Below the pieces are notes generated by a model that had not been told where the DNA came from, ran no database searches, and worked only from the letters and a program-made list of their open reading frames with translations. 64,000 nucleotides of DNA from Pelagerythrobacter marensis. Its GTDB lineage: Bacteria > Pseudomonadota > Alphaproteobacteria > Sphingomonadales > Sphingomonadaceae. Below are positions 35,630 through 44,680 of the stretch, piece after piece. A program made the position numbers and the translations under genes. The first letter of the stretch is position 1, and each line of letters starts with the position of its first letter. The stretch spans positions 744,001 through 808,000 of the forward strand of contig NZ_CP011805.1 of assembly GCF_001028625.1 (NCBI RefSeq). Reading direction: 5' to 3'.

Positions 35630-36804
35630 AGGAGCAGGCCTTTCTCATGTCGTTGGGCGGTGAGGGTCAGGATCTCTCCGCGCCCCACGCCTTCCGGAAG
35701 GGCGTAGCGGGCGAAGTTTTCCGCATATCCGGTGCCGTCGTTTTCGGCGAGCACGGTGTGGCTCTGCCCGACCAGTGTGTCCAGCCATGCGTCGCGGACT
35801 TGCGCGACTTCCGCCCGCAGCTCTGCCGCGCGCGCCTTCACGGCCGGTCGGTCGACTTGCGGCATACGCGCGGCAGGCGTGCCCGGGCGGGGCGAATAGG
35901 GGAAGACATGGCCATGAACTATCTGGAGCTCCCGCACGATCGACAGGTTATCTTCGTGCGCGGCATCGCATTCGGTCGGGAAGCCGGCAATCAGATCCGC
36001 CCCGATCGCGATTTCCGGTCTGGCCTGCTTCAACCGCTGCACCAATGCCACCGCATCGCGGCGCAGATGGCGGCGCTTCATGCGTTTGAGGATCAGGTCG
36101 TTGCCGTGCTGCAACGACAGGTGCAGGTGGGGCATCAGCCGCGGTTCACCGGCGAATAGATCGAACAGCTGGGGATCGACTTCGACTCCATCGAGCGACG
36201 ACATGCGCAACCGCGGCAATTCGGGGAAAGTGTCCAGGATCGCGGAAACCAGCCTGCCCAGAGGCGGCTCGCCGGGCAGGTCGTGTCCCCACGAAGTGAC
36301 ATCAACCCCGGTCAGAACCACTTCCGGCGCGCCCTGATCGAGATGGCGCTCCACCTCATGCAGAACTTGCGCGACGGACAGCGACCGGCTCGGCCCTCGT
36401 CCCTGAGGGATGATGCAGAACGTGCAGGCATGATCGCAGCCGTTCTGCACGGCGACGAACGCTCGTGTGCGCTGTGGCGGTGCGGGTGCAGCCTGTTCGG
36501 GCGCGTTCCAGGCACGCGGATCGAGCTTGCGCTCGTTTGCGACGAATCCGTCGACTTCCGGCATGGCGGAAAGCTGTTCACGCTCAATCTCGGCGGCGCA
36601 GCCAGTAACCAGCAATCGGGCGCCTGGCTTGTCGCGCCGGGCACGGCGAATGGCCTGCCGGGTCGTGCGCACCGCTTCGGCCGTTACGGCGCAGCTGTTC
36701 ACCACGATCACATCGCGTTCGCTCGATAACATCGCGCGGATACGCTCGCTCTCGGCAATGTTGAGCCGGCAGCCGAGCGATATCACCTCCGCCCCGCTCG
36801 TCAT
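35626..36804 (-). CDS. mtaB: MtaB-type tRNA methylthiotransferase
   Basis: Radical-SAM enzyme of the MiaB/MtaB family, probably methylthiolating t6A37 of tRNA. The 392 residues have the N-terminal cluster Cys in SLGCRLN, VVNSCAVTAEA and LVTGCAAE, and the radical SAM motif NGCDHACTFCIIPQGRG. HLSLQHGNDLILKRMKRRH and a C-terminal TRAM-like end follow. MtaB rather than MiaB is assigned because of the GCRLN form and length. Start ATG 36804 overlaps the dapF stop. Confidence 0.9.
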   Translation of the reverse strand: MTSGAEVISLGCRLNIAESERIRAMLSSERDVIVVNSCAVTAEAVRTTRQAIRRARRDKPGARLLVTGCAAEIEREQLSAMPEVDGFVANERKLDPRAWNAPEQAAPAPPQRTRAFVAVQNGCDHACTFCIIPQGRGPSRSLSVAQVLHEVERHLDQGAPEVVLTGVDVTSWGHDLPGEPPLGRLVSAILDTFPELPRLRMSSLDGVEVDPQLFDLFAGEPRLMPHLHLSLQHGNDLILKRMKRRHLRRDAVALVQRLKQARPEIAIGADLIAGFPTECDAAHEDNLSIVRELQIVHGHVFPYSPRPGTPAARMPQVDRPAVKARAAELRAEVAQVRDAWLDTLVGQSHTVLAENDGTGYAENFARYALPEGVGRGEILTLTAQRHEKGLLL

Positions 36805-37610
36805 GCGAAATGGTCCCATTCGAACGTGCCGCGATAGGATTCGGTTGCAGGGCCAGTCATCGCGATGCGTTCGTCCTGCCCCCAGTCGATCTGCAGGACA
36901 CCGCCGGGCAACTTCACTTCGACCGAGCGGTCAACCAGTCCCCGTCGCATCGCGGCCACTGCCGTAGCGCAAGCGCCAGTGCCGCATGCGCGTGTGAGAC
37001 CCGCGCCGCGTTCCCACACGCGCAGCCGGATGCGCGTGCGGTTCTCGACCGTGGCGACATTCACGTTGATGCGATTGGGGAAAAGCGGATCGTGTTCGAT
37101 CGTCGGGCCCAGGCTCTCCAGAGGGACGGCATCGCAATCCGCGACGAAGAAAACCACGTGCGGGTTGCCGACATTGACTGCGGCCGGATTTTCCAGCCCA
37201 TCCCAGCCGACCGGCATGGCAAGGGTATCCATCGCATAGGCGAGAGGGATATCCTGCCATTCGAAGCGCGGTATGCCCATGTCCACCGTTGCACCGTCGT
37301 TGCCAGGCTCCGCCCTCAGCAATCCGGCAGCGGTTTCAATCGTCGCGGAGGCGCCATGAAGCATGGATACCGCCCGCGTCGCATTGCCGCAGGCTTCGAC
37401 CTCTCCGCCGTCGGCGTTGAGGATGCGCATTCGAAAATCCGCAGCATCGGCAGGTTCCAGGATCACTAGCTGATCGCAACCGATCCCGGTGCGCCGGTCG
37501 GCGATGCGCGCGGCGATCATGCTGGTCACAGCGGGGATCGCCTCTCGCCGCGCGTCAAGCACGACGAAGTCGTTTCCCAGACCATGCATCTTGATGAACG
37601 GTACCCGCAT
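36801..37610 (-). CDS. dapF: diaminopimelate epimerase
   Basis: Converts LL- to meso-diaminopimelate for lysine and peptidoglycan. The 269-residue protein begins VPFIKMHGLGNDFVVLDARR. It has both catalytic Cys: EACGNATRAVSML and RACGTGACATAVAAM. Start ATG 37610; an ATG four codons upstream (37622) is less likely. First gene of the reverse operon with mtaB, ftsY and yciB. Confidence 0.97.
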   Translation of the reverse strand: MRVPFIKMHGLGNDFVVLDARREAIPAVTSMIAARIADRRTGIGCDQLVILEPADAADFRMRILNADGGEVEACGNATRAVSMLHGASATIETAAGLLRAEPGNDGATVDMGIPRFEWQDIPLAYAMDTLAMPVGWDGLENPAAVNVGNPHVVFFVADCDAVPLESLGPTIEHDPLFPNRINVNVATVENRTRIRLRVWERGAGLTRACGTGACATAVAAMRRGLVDRSVEVKLPGGVLQIDWGQDERIAMTGPATESYRGTFEWDHFA

Positions 37611-37662
37611 TGACCGGCGCATTTATGCGTCGCGCGGGGGCGCGTCCAGTGTCATGGGGAAG

Positions 37663-39354
37663 TCAGGCTTTCTTGCGCACCGGCGTGGTCGGCAGGTTCT
37701 CCGGTTCGCTGTCGTCGCCCGGCGCGGCTGGCTGCGCCAGGCGGCCCAGGCCTTTCAGGCGTTCGCGCACTTCCTCGACCGTTTCGGGGCGACCGTAGAT
37801 ATAGCCCTGGCCCTTGATCCTGCCGAGCGCGCGAAGGTTGGAAAGGATCGCATCGTCCTCGATACCTTCCGCGGTGATCGGCATGCCTAGCCCGTGACCC
37901 AAGGCGACAATCGCGTTGACGATCTGCGATGCGCTGCCTTCGCGCCCGATCTCGCCCACGAAACTGCGATCGATCTTGATCCGGTCGAACGGGAGCGAGC
38001 GCAATTGCGCGAAGCTGGAATAGCCGGTGCCGAAATCGTCGAGATTGACCTTGATGCCCTGATTTCTAAGGCTGACGATCATCGACCGCACGAGCGGGAC
38101 GTTGTCGTGCAGACAGCTTTCGGTAATTTCGATCTCGAACCGCTGCGGCGGGAAGTTCGCCTTCAGCAGCAGTTTGAGCAATCGCTGCGGAAACCACGGA
38201 TCGTTGAACTGCAAGGGCGAGATGTTGACCGATAGCGTCAGGCCGGGATCCCAATCCCGCGCATCGTCCAGTGCACGTTCGATCAGCTGCTCGGACAATT
38301 CGGCAATCACGCCGATGCTTTCCGCAACCGGTATGAATACCTCTGGCGAGACAACGCCCAGGCGAGGCGAATGCCAGCGTGCCAGCATTTCGAACCCGGT
38401 CAGTTCGCCGCTTTCGAGATCGATCTGCTGCTCGTAATACGGCACGAACTCGCCCGCAGCCAAGCCTTCGCGAATACCTGATTCGAGCGAGTTACGAAAT
38501 TGCAGCTCGTCTTCCATCTGCGTCTCGAACCAGCAGAACCCGTTCTTTCCGCACGACTTGGCATGGTACATCGCGATGTCGGCGCGATGCATCAGTTCCT
38601 GCGCATCGGGCGATCTGCGGTTCTCGACATCTGTGGGCAGCGTGGTCGCCATGCCGACCGACACGGTCGTTTCGACCTCGCGATCTGCGACAGAAACTGG
38701 CTCCGCGATCGTCTCGATCATTCGTTGAACCAGCCGATCCAGTCGTTCGGGCTGGGCGGCATCGTAAGGCAGAACACAGGCAAATTCATCCCCGCCCAGT
38801 CTGGCGACCAGCGTTTCGCGCGGCATCAATGCGACGATGCGTCGTGCCGTCTCGCGCAGAACCTCGTCGCCGGCGACGTGGCCGTTGATGTCATTGATGC
38901 GCTTGAAATTGTCGAGATCCACCATCGCGAAAGCGACGCCGTTGCCGGTCACGGACTGAAGCGCAATCAGATCATCCGTGGCCGGCGGCAAGCTTCTGCG
39001 ATTGAGACAGCCTGTCAGCGGATCGGTTTCTGCCAGCAGGCGCGCCTTTTCCTCCGCAGCCTTGCGATGGCCGATTTCTTCTACCAGTTCGCTGTATCGC
39101 CGCCATCCGAAGATGATGAGTGCGATATTGAGCAGTAGCGCGTTGACCAGAACGACGTCGGGTGCCTCGGCCACGCCGGTCCACGAACCGATGATCTTCG
39201 GAATGACGGCGCCTCCGGTCCCCACGAACATCAGGATGGCAGCAACGGCAATCCCGATCGCGATCAGATCGCGATCGGCCCTGTGGCTCGCCTGCCGATT
39301 TCTGCTTTCCGCTGCCATATCTCCGGCGGCCTGTCGCCGCACAGCCCCTCGCAT
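37663..39354 (-). CDS. membrane GGDEF-EAL protein (c-di-GMP turnover)
   Basis: About 563 residues: two N-terminal helices (LIAIGIAVAAILMFVGTGGA and VVLVNALLLNIALIIFGW), a GGDEF domain with intact RLGGDEFACVL and an EAL domain. The EAL signature is FEMLARW, and the catalytic set LSVNISPLQF, IEITES, NLDDFGTGYSS, IKIDRSFV and AEGIED is intact, so phosphodiesterase activity is likely. No RxxD inhibitory site precedes GGDEF. Starts at 39354 or 39318 both have weak ribosome sites. Confidence 0.9.
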   Translation of the reverse strand: MRGAVRRQAAGDMAAESRNRQASHRADRDLIAIGIAVAAILMFVGTGGAVIPKIIGSWTGVAEAPDVVLVNALLLNIALIIFGWRRYSELVEEIGHRKAAEEKARLLAETDPLTGCLNRRSLPPATDDLIALQSVTGNGVAFAMVDLDNFKRINDINGHVAGDEVLRETARRIVALMPRETLVARLGGDEFACVLPYDAAQPERLDRLVQRMIETIAEPVSVADREVETTVSVGMATTLPTDVENRRSPDAQELMHRADIAMYHAKSCGKNGFCWFETQMEDELQFRNSLESGIREGLAAGEFVPYYEQQIDLESGELTGFEMLARWHSPRLGVVSPEVFIPVAESIGVIAELSEQLIERALDDARDWDPGLTLSVNISPLQFNDPWFPQRLLKLLLKANFPPQRFEIEITESCLHDNVPLVRSMIVSLRNQGIKVNLDDFGTGYSSFAQLRSLPFDRIKIDRSFVGEIGREGSASQIVNAIVALGHGLGMPITAEGIEDDAILSNLRALGRIKGQGYIYGRPETVEEVRERLKGLGRLAQPAAPGDDSEPENLPTTPVRKKA

Positions 39355-39488
39355 GTTGTTCGCAGCGCTTATGCTCCAACGGGCTAAAAGATAGGTTAAC
39401 CACGCTGGGGGCGGGTACTGGCCTGGGGTGGAGAGGTTCGCTATCGCACGACGATTGAACCGAAGAACGCAACTGCAGGAGCGCACGT

Positions 39489-39899
39489 GTGCCGCGATAC
39501 TGGCTGATGAAATCCGAACCCGACGTTTATGGCTGGGACGATCTTGTCGCTGAGGAAGAAGGGACCTGGGATGGCGTCCGCAATCATCGCGCCAAGAACA
39601 ATCTTGCGGCGATGCAGGTTGGCGATCAGGCTTTTTTCTATCACTCCAATATCGGGCTTGAGATCGTCGGTATCGCGGAAATCAGCGAAGCCGGCATTAC
39701 CGATCCAACCGATCCAGAGGGTAAATGGGCAGCGGTAAAGGTCGTGCCGCGGAAGAAGCTTCCGCGCGCGGTGACGCTGAAGGAAATCAAAGCAGAACCA
39801 AGGCTTGGGGAGATGGAACTGGTCCGCCAATCGCGACTGTCCGTGTCGGAAGTGCGCCCGGATGAATGGAAGAAAATTCTTTCTATGGCAGAGGCTTAG
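39489..39899 (+). CDS. EVE domain-containing protein
   Basis: A 136-residue protein that is a single EVE (PUA-like) domain: YWLMKSEPDVYGWDDLVAEE, TWDGVRNHRAKNNLAAMQVG and DQAFFYHSNIGLEIVGIAEI, the hallmark of the thymocyte-nuclear-protein-1 family. EVE domains recognise modified bases in DNA or RNA; the ligand here is unknown. GTG start at 39489, divergent from the GGDEF-EAL gene. Confidence 0.9.
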   Translation: MPRYWLMKSEPDVYGWDDLVAEEEGTWDGVRNHRAKNNLAAMQVGDQAFFYHSNIGLEIVGIAEISEAGITDPTDPEGKWAAVKVVPRKKLPRAVTLKEIKAEPRLGEMELVRQSRLSVSEVRPDEWKKILSMAEA

Positions 39900-39980
39900 G
39901 GCTGGAACTGCCATCCATTTCGGCTGTTGATTCGATAACACGGCGCGCAATTCCGCCGCCGGAGAATCAGGAGAGCCGAC

Positions 39981-40163
39981 ATGGGTGAACTCAAGGACAA
40001 GGCCAAGGGCGCGGGCAACGAGATTGCCGGAAACGCCAAGCAGGCCGCTGCGGAAATCAGCGGCAATCCGCGTCTGGATGCCGAAGGCAAGGCTCAGGAA
40101 CGCAAGGGCGAGGCGCAGAACCTTTCCGGAAAGGTGAAGGGCGCGCTGGGCGACAAGGTCTGA
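39981..40163 (+). CDS. CsbD family small stress protein
   Basis: A 60-residue hydrophilic protein, GELKDKAKGAGNEIAGNAKQ then LSGKVKGALGDKV, matching the CsbD/YjbJ family of abundant general-stress proteins of unknown mechanism. Ribosome site CAGGAGAG, and an intrinsic terminator follows 29 bases after the stop, so it is monocistronic. Confidence 0.9.
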   Translation: MGELKDKAKGAGNEIAGNAKQAAAEISGNPRLDAEGKAQERKGEAQNLSGKVKGALGDKV

Positions 40164-40191
40164 CGTTCCCAGCCCTCGATGTATAGAGAAG

Positions 40192-40217
40192 GGGTCGCCC
40201 GATGGGCGGCCCTTTTT
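40192..40217 (+). terminator. intrinsic terminator after the CsbD gene
   Basis: Nine-pair stem GGGTCGCCC with GGGCGGCCC (one T-G), three-base loop GAT, then TTTTT. A textbook rho-independent terminator on the plus strand. Confidence 0.9.
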
Positions 40218-40321
40218 CGTTTGGTAGAGCCTTCGCGATTTCCCCGCTGCCGAAACTGTCTCGCAATGTAACGCCTTGCAAACCGCGGGAGCATAATGGT
40301 TAGCAAAGCGTTAACGCTGCC

Positions 40322-40519
40322 ATGATGCGCCGCTATCTTGTTCTTACCGATGAATCCGCTCGACACCCGTTCAGGGCGAGCCTGCCGCCACATGTCTTTC
40401 GCCTGGAAGGCCATTCGGAAACGGAGACCGCACGCTGGCGCATGTCGCTGGCGGATGTGCGCGGCTTTGCCTCCGCCTATGTGGCGTGCGTCGTCGCGGC
40501 CATAGCCTTCATCGTATGA
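40322..40519 (+). CDS. possible 65-residue membrane-anchored protein
   Basis: Starts MMRRYLVLTDESARHPFRAS and ends in one hydrophobic helix (FASAYVACVVAAIAFIV). The composition is protein-like and it sits in an otherwise empty interval after a terminator, but the ribosome site is poor and no family is recognised. A tail-anchored small protein is plausible. Confidence 0.45.
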   Translation: MMRRYLVLTDESARHPFRASLPPHVFRLEGHSETETARWRMSLADVRGFASAYVACVVAAIAFIV

Positions 40520-40541
40520 CGACGTATGGCACCGTGATCGG

Positions 40542-41978
40542 CTACGTCGCGAGAGCAGCCTTTTCCGCGTCGTAAAGCTTCTTTCCCAGCCAGCTGGATA
40601 TCAGACACATCGCTGCGCTTAGCAGCAATTGATCGACTATGGCGACGTCCACCGCGCTCAGCCCCATGGCCAACAGCGCACCACCAACCATCGCGCCAGA
40701 ATTGACGATGTTGTTTGCCGCGATTGTGCGGGCTGTCTGGGTCTTCGGCACGAATGTCGTGAGAAAGGCGTAGAGCGGGACGACGAACATGCCGCCGGCG
40801 ATTGCAATGCCGAGAAGGCATAGCAGCAGGGTGATAGCCAGCGGCTGCCCCATAAACTGCCCGACATCCATCAGCATATCGCCCGGAGCAGGGGTCCAGG
40901 CGCGGCAGACGAGGTAAAAGGCCAAAACGAACAGCGCCATCACGATCACCGATGCCGGTGAGTAGCGGGCCGACACCGTGCCCTTGAGCAGTGCGTTGAC
41001 CGATACCGATCCGATCGCCACGCCGACCGAGAATATGACAAGGAACAGGCTGGCCACTTCCTTGCTGGCGGTGAGTACGTTCTTGGCCAGGGGCGGGAAC
41101 TGGATGAACAGCACGGCGCCAATGGTCCAGAAGAAGCTGATTGCCATGATCGCCAGAAAGACGCGGCGATCGTCGGCTGTCGACCGGACCAGCTTGAACA
41201 TCGAGACAAACTGATCGGCGATCAGGACGGGAAGGAAGGCGAGGGCGGTGAAGGCCGGCCCGCGCCCAGAGCGCCTGAGCGGATCAAGCAGCGGGAAATC
41301 GAGCTCGTTGACGTCACCCTGCGGCGGTGCCGGTGGGACGAACTGCGAAGTGATGAAACCCAGTATGGCGATGGCGATGACCAAGCCTGCGGCGATCTCA
41401 ACCGGGATCCAGCCAGCCAGAATGGTGCCGAACAGGATCGCCAGATATGTCCCCGCTTCGACCAGGCCGGTGCCGGCCAGGACCTCATCAGAATGAAGGT
41501 GCTGCGGCAGGATCGCGTATTTGATCGGCCCGATGAAGGTGGAGTGCACCCCCATCGCAAAAAGGGCCAGGAGAAGCAGGGGGATCGCCATTTCCGCGAT
41601 CGATACGGGCGGGCGGAACAGACAGGCCCCTGCCGAACCGGTCGCGCATTGGGCATCCTGCCACGCGATCAGCAGGCCGGCCGCGCCCACGATCATGATA
41701 CCGATTTCGCAAGCCTTCACGATCCGGATGATCCGGGCCTTGTCGCGCATGTCCGCCAGTTGCCCGGCCAATGCGGAAAGCACGAAGAACGGCAGAATGA
41801 ACACGCCCGAAGCGATGGCGCTGAACAGCGCCTCCTCCGCTTCGGAATTGTAGACGCTGTAGACCACGAACAGCACCATCGCGGTCTTGTAGAGATTATC
41901 GTTGAAAGCGTTGAACAGCTGCGTAACGAACAGCGGAAGGAATCGGCGGCGCCGCAGTATGTGCGTCGATGTTGTCAT
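40542..41978 (-). CDS. MFS transporter, LplT-like
   Basis: A 478-residue carrier with about twelve helices. FLPLFVTQLFNAFNDNLYKT at the N-terminus and STFIGPIKYAILPQHLHSDE are typical of the lysophospholipid transporter LplT and its relatives, which are often fused or adjacent to acyltransferases. Here no acyltransferase domain or neighbour is present, so the substrate is open. Start ATG 41978; divergent from pgsA. Confidence 0.85.
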   Translation of the reverse strand: MTTSTHILRRRRFLPLFVTQLFNAFNDNLYKTAMVLFVVYSVYNSEAEEALFSAIASGVFILPFFVLSALAGQLADMRDKARIIRIVKACEIGIMIVGAAGLLIAWQDAQCATGSAGACLFRPPVSIAEMAIPLLLLALFAMGVHSTFIGPIKYAILPQHLHSDEVLAGTGLVEAGTYLAILFGTILAGWIPVEIAAGLVIAIAILGFITSQFVPPAPPQGDVNELDFPLLDPLRRSGRGPAFTALAFLPVLIADQFVSMFKLVRSTADDRRVFLAIMAISFFWTIGAVLFIQFPPLAKNVLTASKEVASLFLVIFSVGVAIGSVSVNALLKGTVSARYSPASVIVMALFVLAFYLVCRAWTPAPGDMLMDVGQFMGQPLAITLLLCLLGIAIAGGMFVVPLYAFLTTFVPKTQTARTIAANNIVNSGAMVGGALLAMGLSAVDVAIVDQLLLSAAMCLISSWLGKKLYDAEKAALAT

Positions 41979-42092
41979 GCGGTTCCGTACGCCTTTGCCA
42001 AGTCCCGGCACGCTGTAGAGCACGCGAGGATGCGGACAAGGGCAAATGCGCGGCTTTTGCCCGGAGCAGGGACGCGCTAGGAAGGAACTGCC

Positions 42093-42686
42093 GTGCTGAA
42101 CCTGCCCAATATCCTCACGCTTTCGCGAATTGTGACCATCCCGCTGCTGGTGTTCCTGCTGTGGTGGCCCGGTTGGGCATTCGGTTATCTTATGGCTTTC
42201 GCGCTTTACTGCCTGATGGGCATTACCGACTATTTCGATGGCTATCTGGCGCGTGCCAGCGGCACGGTATCGAAGCTGGGCGTGTTTCTCGATCCCATAG
42301 CGGACAAGATTATGGTCGCTGCCGTCATTCTGGTGCTGACTGCACAAGGCTGGCTGCGCGGGCCGGTGGCGGGCGATTTTCACGTTATCGCGGGACTGGT
42401 CATTCTCATGCGAGAGATCGCCGTGTCCGGGCTGCGCGAATTTCTCGGCCCCTTGCAGGTCTCGGTTCCAGTCAGCAAGCTGGCAAAATGGAAGACGGCG
42501 GCCCAGATGGTTTCGCTCGGCGCGCTGATCCTGGCAGGCGCCTTGCCCGGATGGAACATGCAGATGGGGGCAGCGATCTTCAACGTCCCGCACCTGGTCG
42601 GAATTGTGACGTTGTGGACGGCGGCGATCCTGACGCTGGTTACCGGATGGGATTACCTGCGGGTCGGGGTCAAATACATGGATTGA
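42093..42686 (+). CDS. pgsA: CDP-diacylglycerol-glycerol-3-phosphate phosphatidyltransferase
   Basis: First committed step to phosphatidylglycerol and cardiolipin. The 197 residues begin LNLPNILTLSRIVTIPLLVF and contain the full CDP-alcohol motif DYFDGYLARASGTVSKLG then VFLDPIADK. GTG start at 42093 with AAGGA at good spacing. It ends 17 bp into the 3' end of the convergent mipZ. Confidence 0.96.
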   Translation: MLNLPNILTLSRIVTIPLLVFLLWWPGWAFGYLMAFALYCLMGITDYFDGYLARASGTVSKLGVFLDPIADKIMVAAVILVLTAQGWLRGPVAGDFHVIAGLVILMREIAVSGLREFLGPLQVSVPVSKLAKWKTAAQMVSLGALILAGALPGWNMQMGAAIFNVPHLVGIVTLWTAAILTLVTGWDYLRVGVKYMD

Positions 42687-43662
42687 CCGTGCCGTGCGCA
42701 GCCGCCGCCAGCGCCTCGCGATAGGCGCTGCGCGCGCGCCGCGATGCGCGGACGGTCGGTGCCGATGTGGGAGCGGCAGGTGCGCGGGTGGCTGGCGATC
42801 CTGCGGGGAAGAGTTCCGCGGTGAGCCTTTCAATCTCCGCCAGGGTGGCTTTGCTCGCCCGGACCATGTCGGGAAGCAGTCGCAGATCGAGGTGGGTCAG
42901 CCCGAACTGGAACAATTCGCGGAAGGCGACCCGTTCCGAAAGGCCGTGCCCGATCCGAAAATTCTGCTGTTTCGCCAAACCGGACAGGGCCGCATCGACG
43001 CGATCGATCTGTCGCCGCTCCGACATGCGCACCCGGTTCTTGGCGACGAGCCAGTCGATCGGCGCCAGGCCGAGATCTCGCCGCGCGTTGCGCAAGGCCG
43101 CAACCGTTCGTCCGAAGCAGGCCGCAGCGCCGGGGCGGCCCGACACCGGATCAGTCCGGCCAAGGACCTGAAGATCGGCGAACGAAGCATTGATTGGGGT
43201 CACCAGCGTTTCAGCGGCGGCCACGGCGCGCCGGAATATCGGGCTGTCGGCCCCCGGCGCATCGAGCACGACGAAATCGGGCGTTGCATCAAGGCGATTG
43301 ATTTCCTGCTGCAACTGGGCGGCGGCGGGGCGGTGCAGAATGGCATGGCGGGGCATCGGCAGGTCGACCCCCAGAACGCGCGCGGTGCCTTCGCGGAAGC
43401 ACAGACTTTGATCGAGTGTCGCCTGCCTGGCATCGAGATCAATCGCGACGACCCGAAACCCGGAATGCGCCAGGGAAACTGCGCAGTGCAAGGCCAGGGT
43501 CGATTTGCCGACTCCGCCCTTTTCGTTCGCGAATGTGATTACTTTGCCGGCGGGAACATGCGCAGCCACATCGGCAACCACGACCTCCGGATGTTCTCCG
43601 TCGGTCCAGCGCGTGCCAGATGACTCGTGGCAATCCCTTGGATATTCAATATCTTTCCACAC
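42670..43662 (-). CDS. mipZ: MipZ-type division-plane positioning ATPase
   Basis: ParA-family ATPase that forms a bipolar gradient and keeps FtsZ at mid-cell. The 330-residue product has the deviant Walker A ITFANEKGGVGKSTLALHCA and VVAIDLDARQATLDQSL. VVLDAPGADSPIFRRAV, FADLQVLGRTDPVSG and IDWLVAKNRVRMSERR follow the Caulobacter MipZ pattern rather than chromosomal ParA. An Ala/Pro/Arg-rich C-terminal tail is extra. The start is uncertain: GTG 43662 gives about 40 residues before the P-loop. No parB is adjacent. Confidence 0.88.
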   Translation of the reverse strand: MWKDIEYPRDCHESSGTRWTDGEHPEVVVADVAAHVPAGKVITFANEKGGVGKSTLALHCAVSLAHSGFRVVAIDLDARQATLDQSLCFREGTARVLGVDLPMPRHAILHRPAAAQLQQEINRLDATPDFVVLDAPGADSPIFRRAVAAAETLVTPINASFADLQVLGRTDPVSGRPGAAACFGRTVAALRNARRDLGLAPIDWLVAKNRVRMSERRQIDRVDAALSGLAKQQNFRIGHGLSERVAFRELFQFGLTHLDLRLLPDMVRASKATLAEIERLTAELFPAGSPATRAPAAPTSAPTVRASRRARSAYREALAAAAHGTVNPCI

Positions 43663-43689
43663 CGCGCAGTTCCCCAGCCAGCGCCTAGC

Positions 43690-43705
43690 GAATCAGTTAT
43701 CCACA
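43690..43705 (-). promoter_or_regulatory. GANTC site next to a consensus DnaA box upstream of mipZ
   Basis: GAATC (43690-43694) is a CcrM-type methylation target. It lies two bases from TTATCCACA (43697-43705), a perfect DnaA 9-mer. The pair sits 28-43 bases upstream of the mipZ start codon, in the likely promoter. Confidence 0.45.
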
Positions 43706-43783
43706 GGTTCTACCACAATTTTACAAACACCACCCTGCGCCTGTCTTCGGGGCGAGGGTGCAGGTTTGCCAACCGGGTGCCGA

Positions 43784-44680
43784 TCAGCCGGCGCGCAGCT
43801 CTTCCGCGAGAAGCTCGAAATCCGCCTTGCGTGGAGAGTTCTTTCGCCAGATCAGCGCGATCTCGCGACTGGCGGCCTGCGATTTCAGCGGCCGTGCGAC
43901 GATCTGGGTGTCGTGCAGGATGCCCGCCTCAATCGCCATTTCCGGCAACATCGTCAGGCCAAGATCGTTGTTCACCATCTGCACGAGAGTGTGCAGCGAG
44001 GTTCCGATCATTGTGGCGGACGCGCGCAGTTCCGGTCGGTTGCAGGCAGCCAGAGCGTGTTCCTTGAGGCAGTGCCCGTCTTCGAGCAGCAACAGCCGTC
44101 CTTCGTCGATCATGGACGGAGGAACGACAGCGGGCGGATCGCGCGGGTCGTCCTGCGGGAATGCGACATAGAGGCGATCGTTGGCAATGTGCGCCTGCTC
44201 CACCTCCCCAGTGGCGAAGGGCAGCGCCAGGAGAACGCAATCGACCCGGCCGTGGTGCAGGCTTTCCACTGCGTCGTGGCTGGTTTCTTCGCGCAGAAAC
44301 AGCTTGAGGTCGGGCCGTTCCGCACGCAACCGGGGCAGGATACGGGGCAGCATGAAAGGCGCGATCGTCGGGATCACGCTCATCCGCAATGTACCCGATA
44401 GCGGCTTGCCGCTTGCGCGGACGAGATCGGACAACTCCTCCGCCTCGCGCAGCAGGCGATGAGCTTTCTCGACGACCTGTTCGCCCAGTGTCGTGAACCG
44501 TACGACCCGCCGGCTGCGCTCTACCAGCGTCACACCCAGCAGCGATTCAAGTTCGCGAATCCCCGCGGACAGCGTCGATTGCGATACGAAGCTCGCCTCC
44601 GCCGCGCGTCCGAAATGACCGTGTTCGTGCAGCGCAACCAGGTACTGCAACTGTTTGATCGTAGGCAGGTAAGTGCTCAC
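43784..44680 (-). CDS. oxyR: OxyR hydrogen-peroxide sensor (LysR family)
   Basis: Peroxide-responsive transcription factor. The 298 residues have the N-terminal helix-turn-helix (LVALHEHGHFGRAAEASFVS, then TLSAGIRELE) and the redox pair in LLLEDGHCLKEHALAAC. The spacing equals Cys199-Cys208 of E. coli OxyR. Its start overlaps the rnd stop by four bases, so it is probably cotranscribed after rnd. Confidence 0.92.
   Translation of the reverse strand: MSTYLPTIKQLQYLVALHEHGHFGRAAEASFVSQSTLSAGIRELESLLGVTLVERSRRVVRFTTLGEQVVEKAHRLLREAEELSDLVRASGKPLSGTLRMSVIPTIAPFMLPRILPRLRAERPDLKLFLREETSHDAVESLHHGRVDCVLLALPFATGEVEQAHIANDRLYVAFPQDDPRDPPAVVPPSMIDEGRLLLLEDGHCLKEHALAACNRPELRASATMIGTSLHTLVQMVNNDLGLTMLPEMAIEAGILHDTQIVARPLKSQAASREIALIWRKNSPRKADFELLAEELRAG

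Noticed and set aside
13838..43705. Two perfect DnaA boxes as evidence for a replication origin
   Set aside because: They are 30 kb apart, single, and without AT-rich unwinding regions or origin genes; promoter roles fit better.
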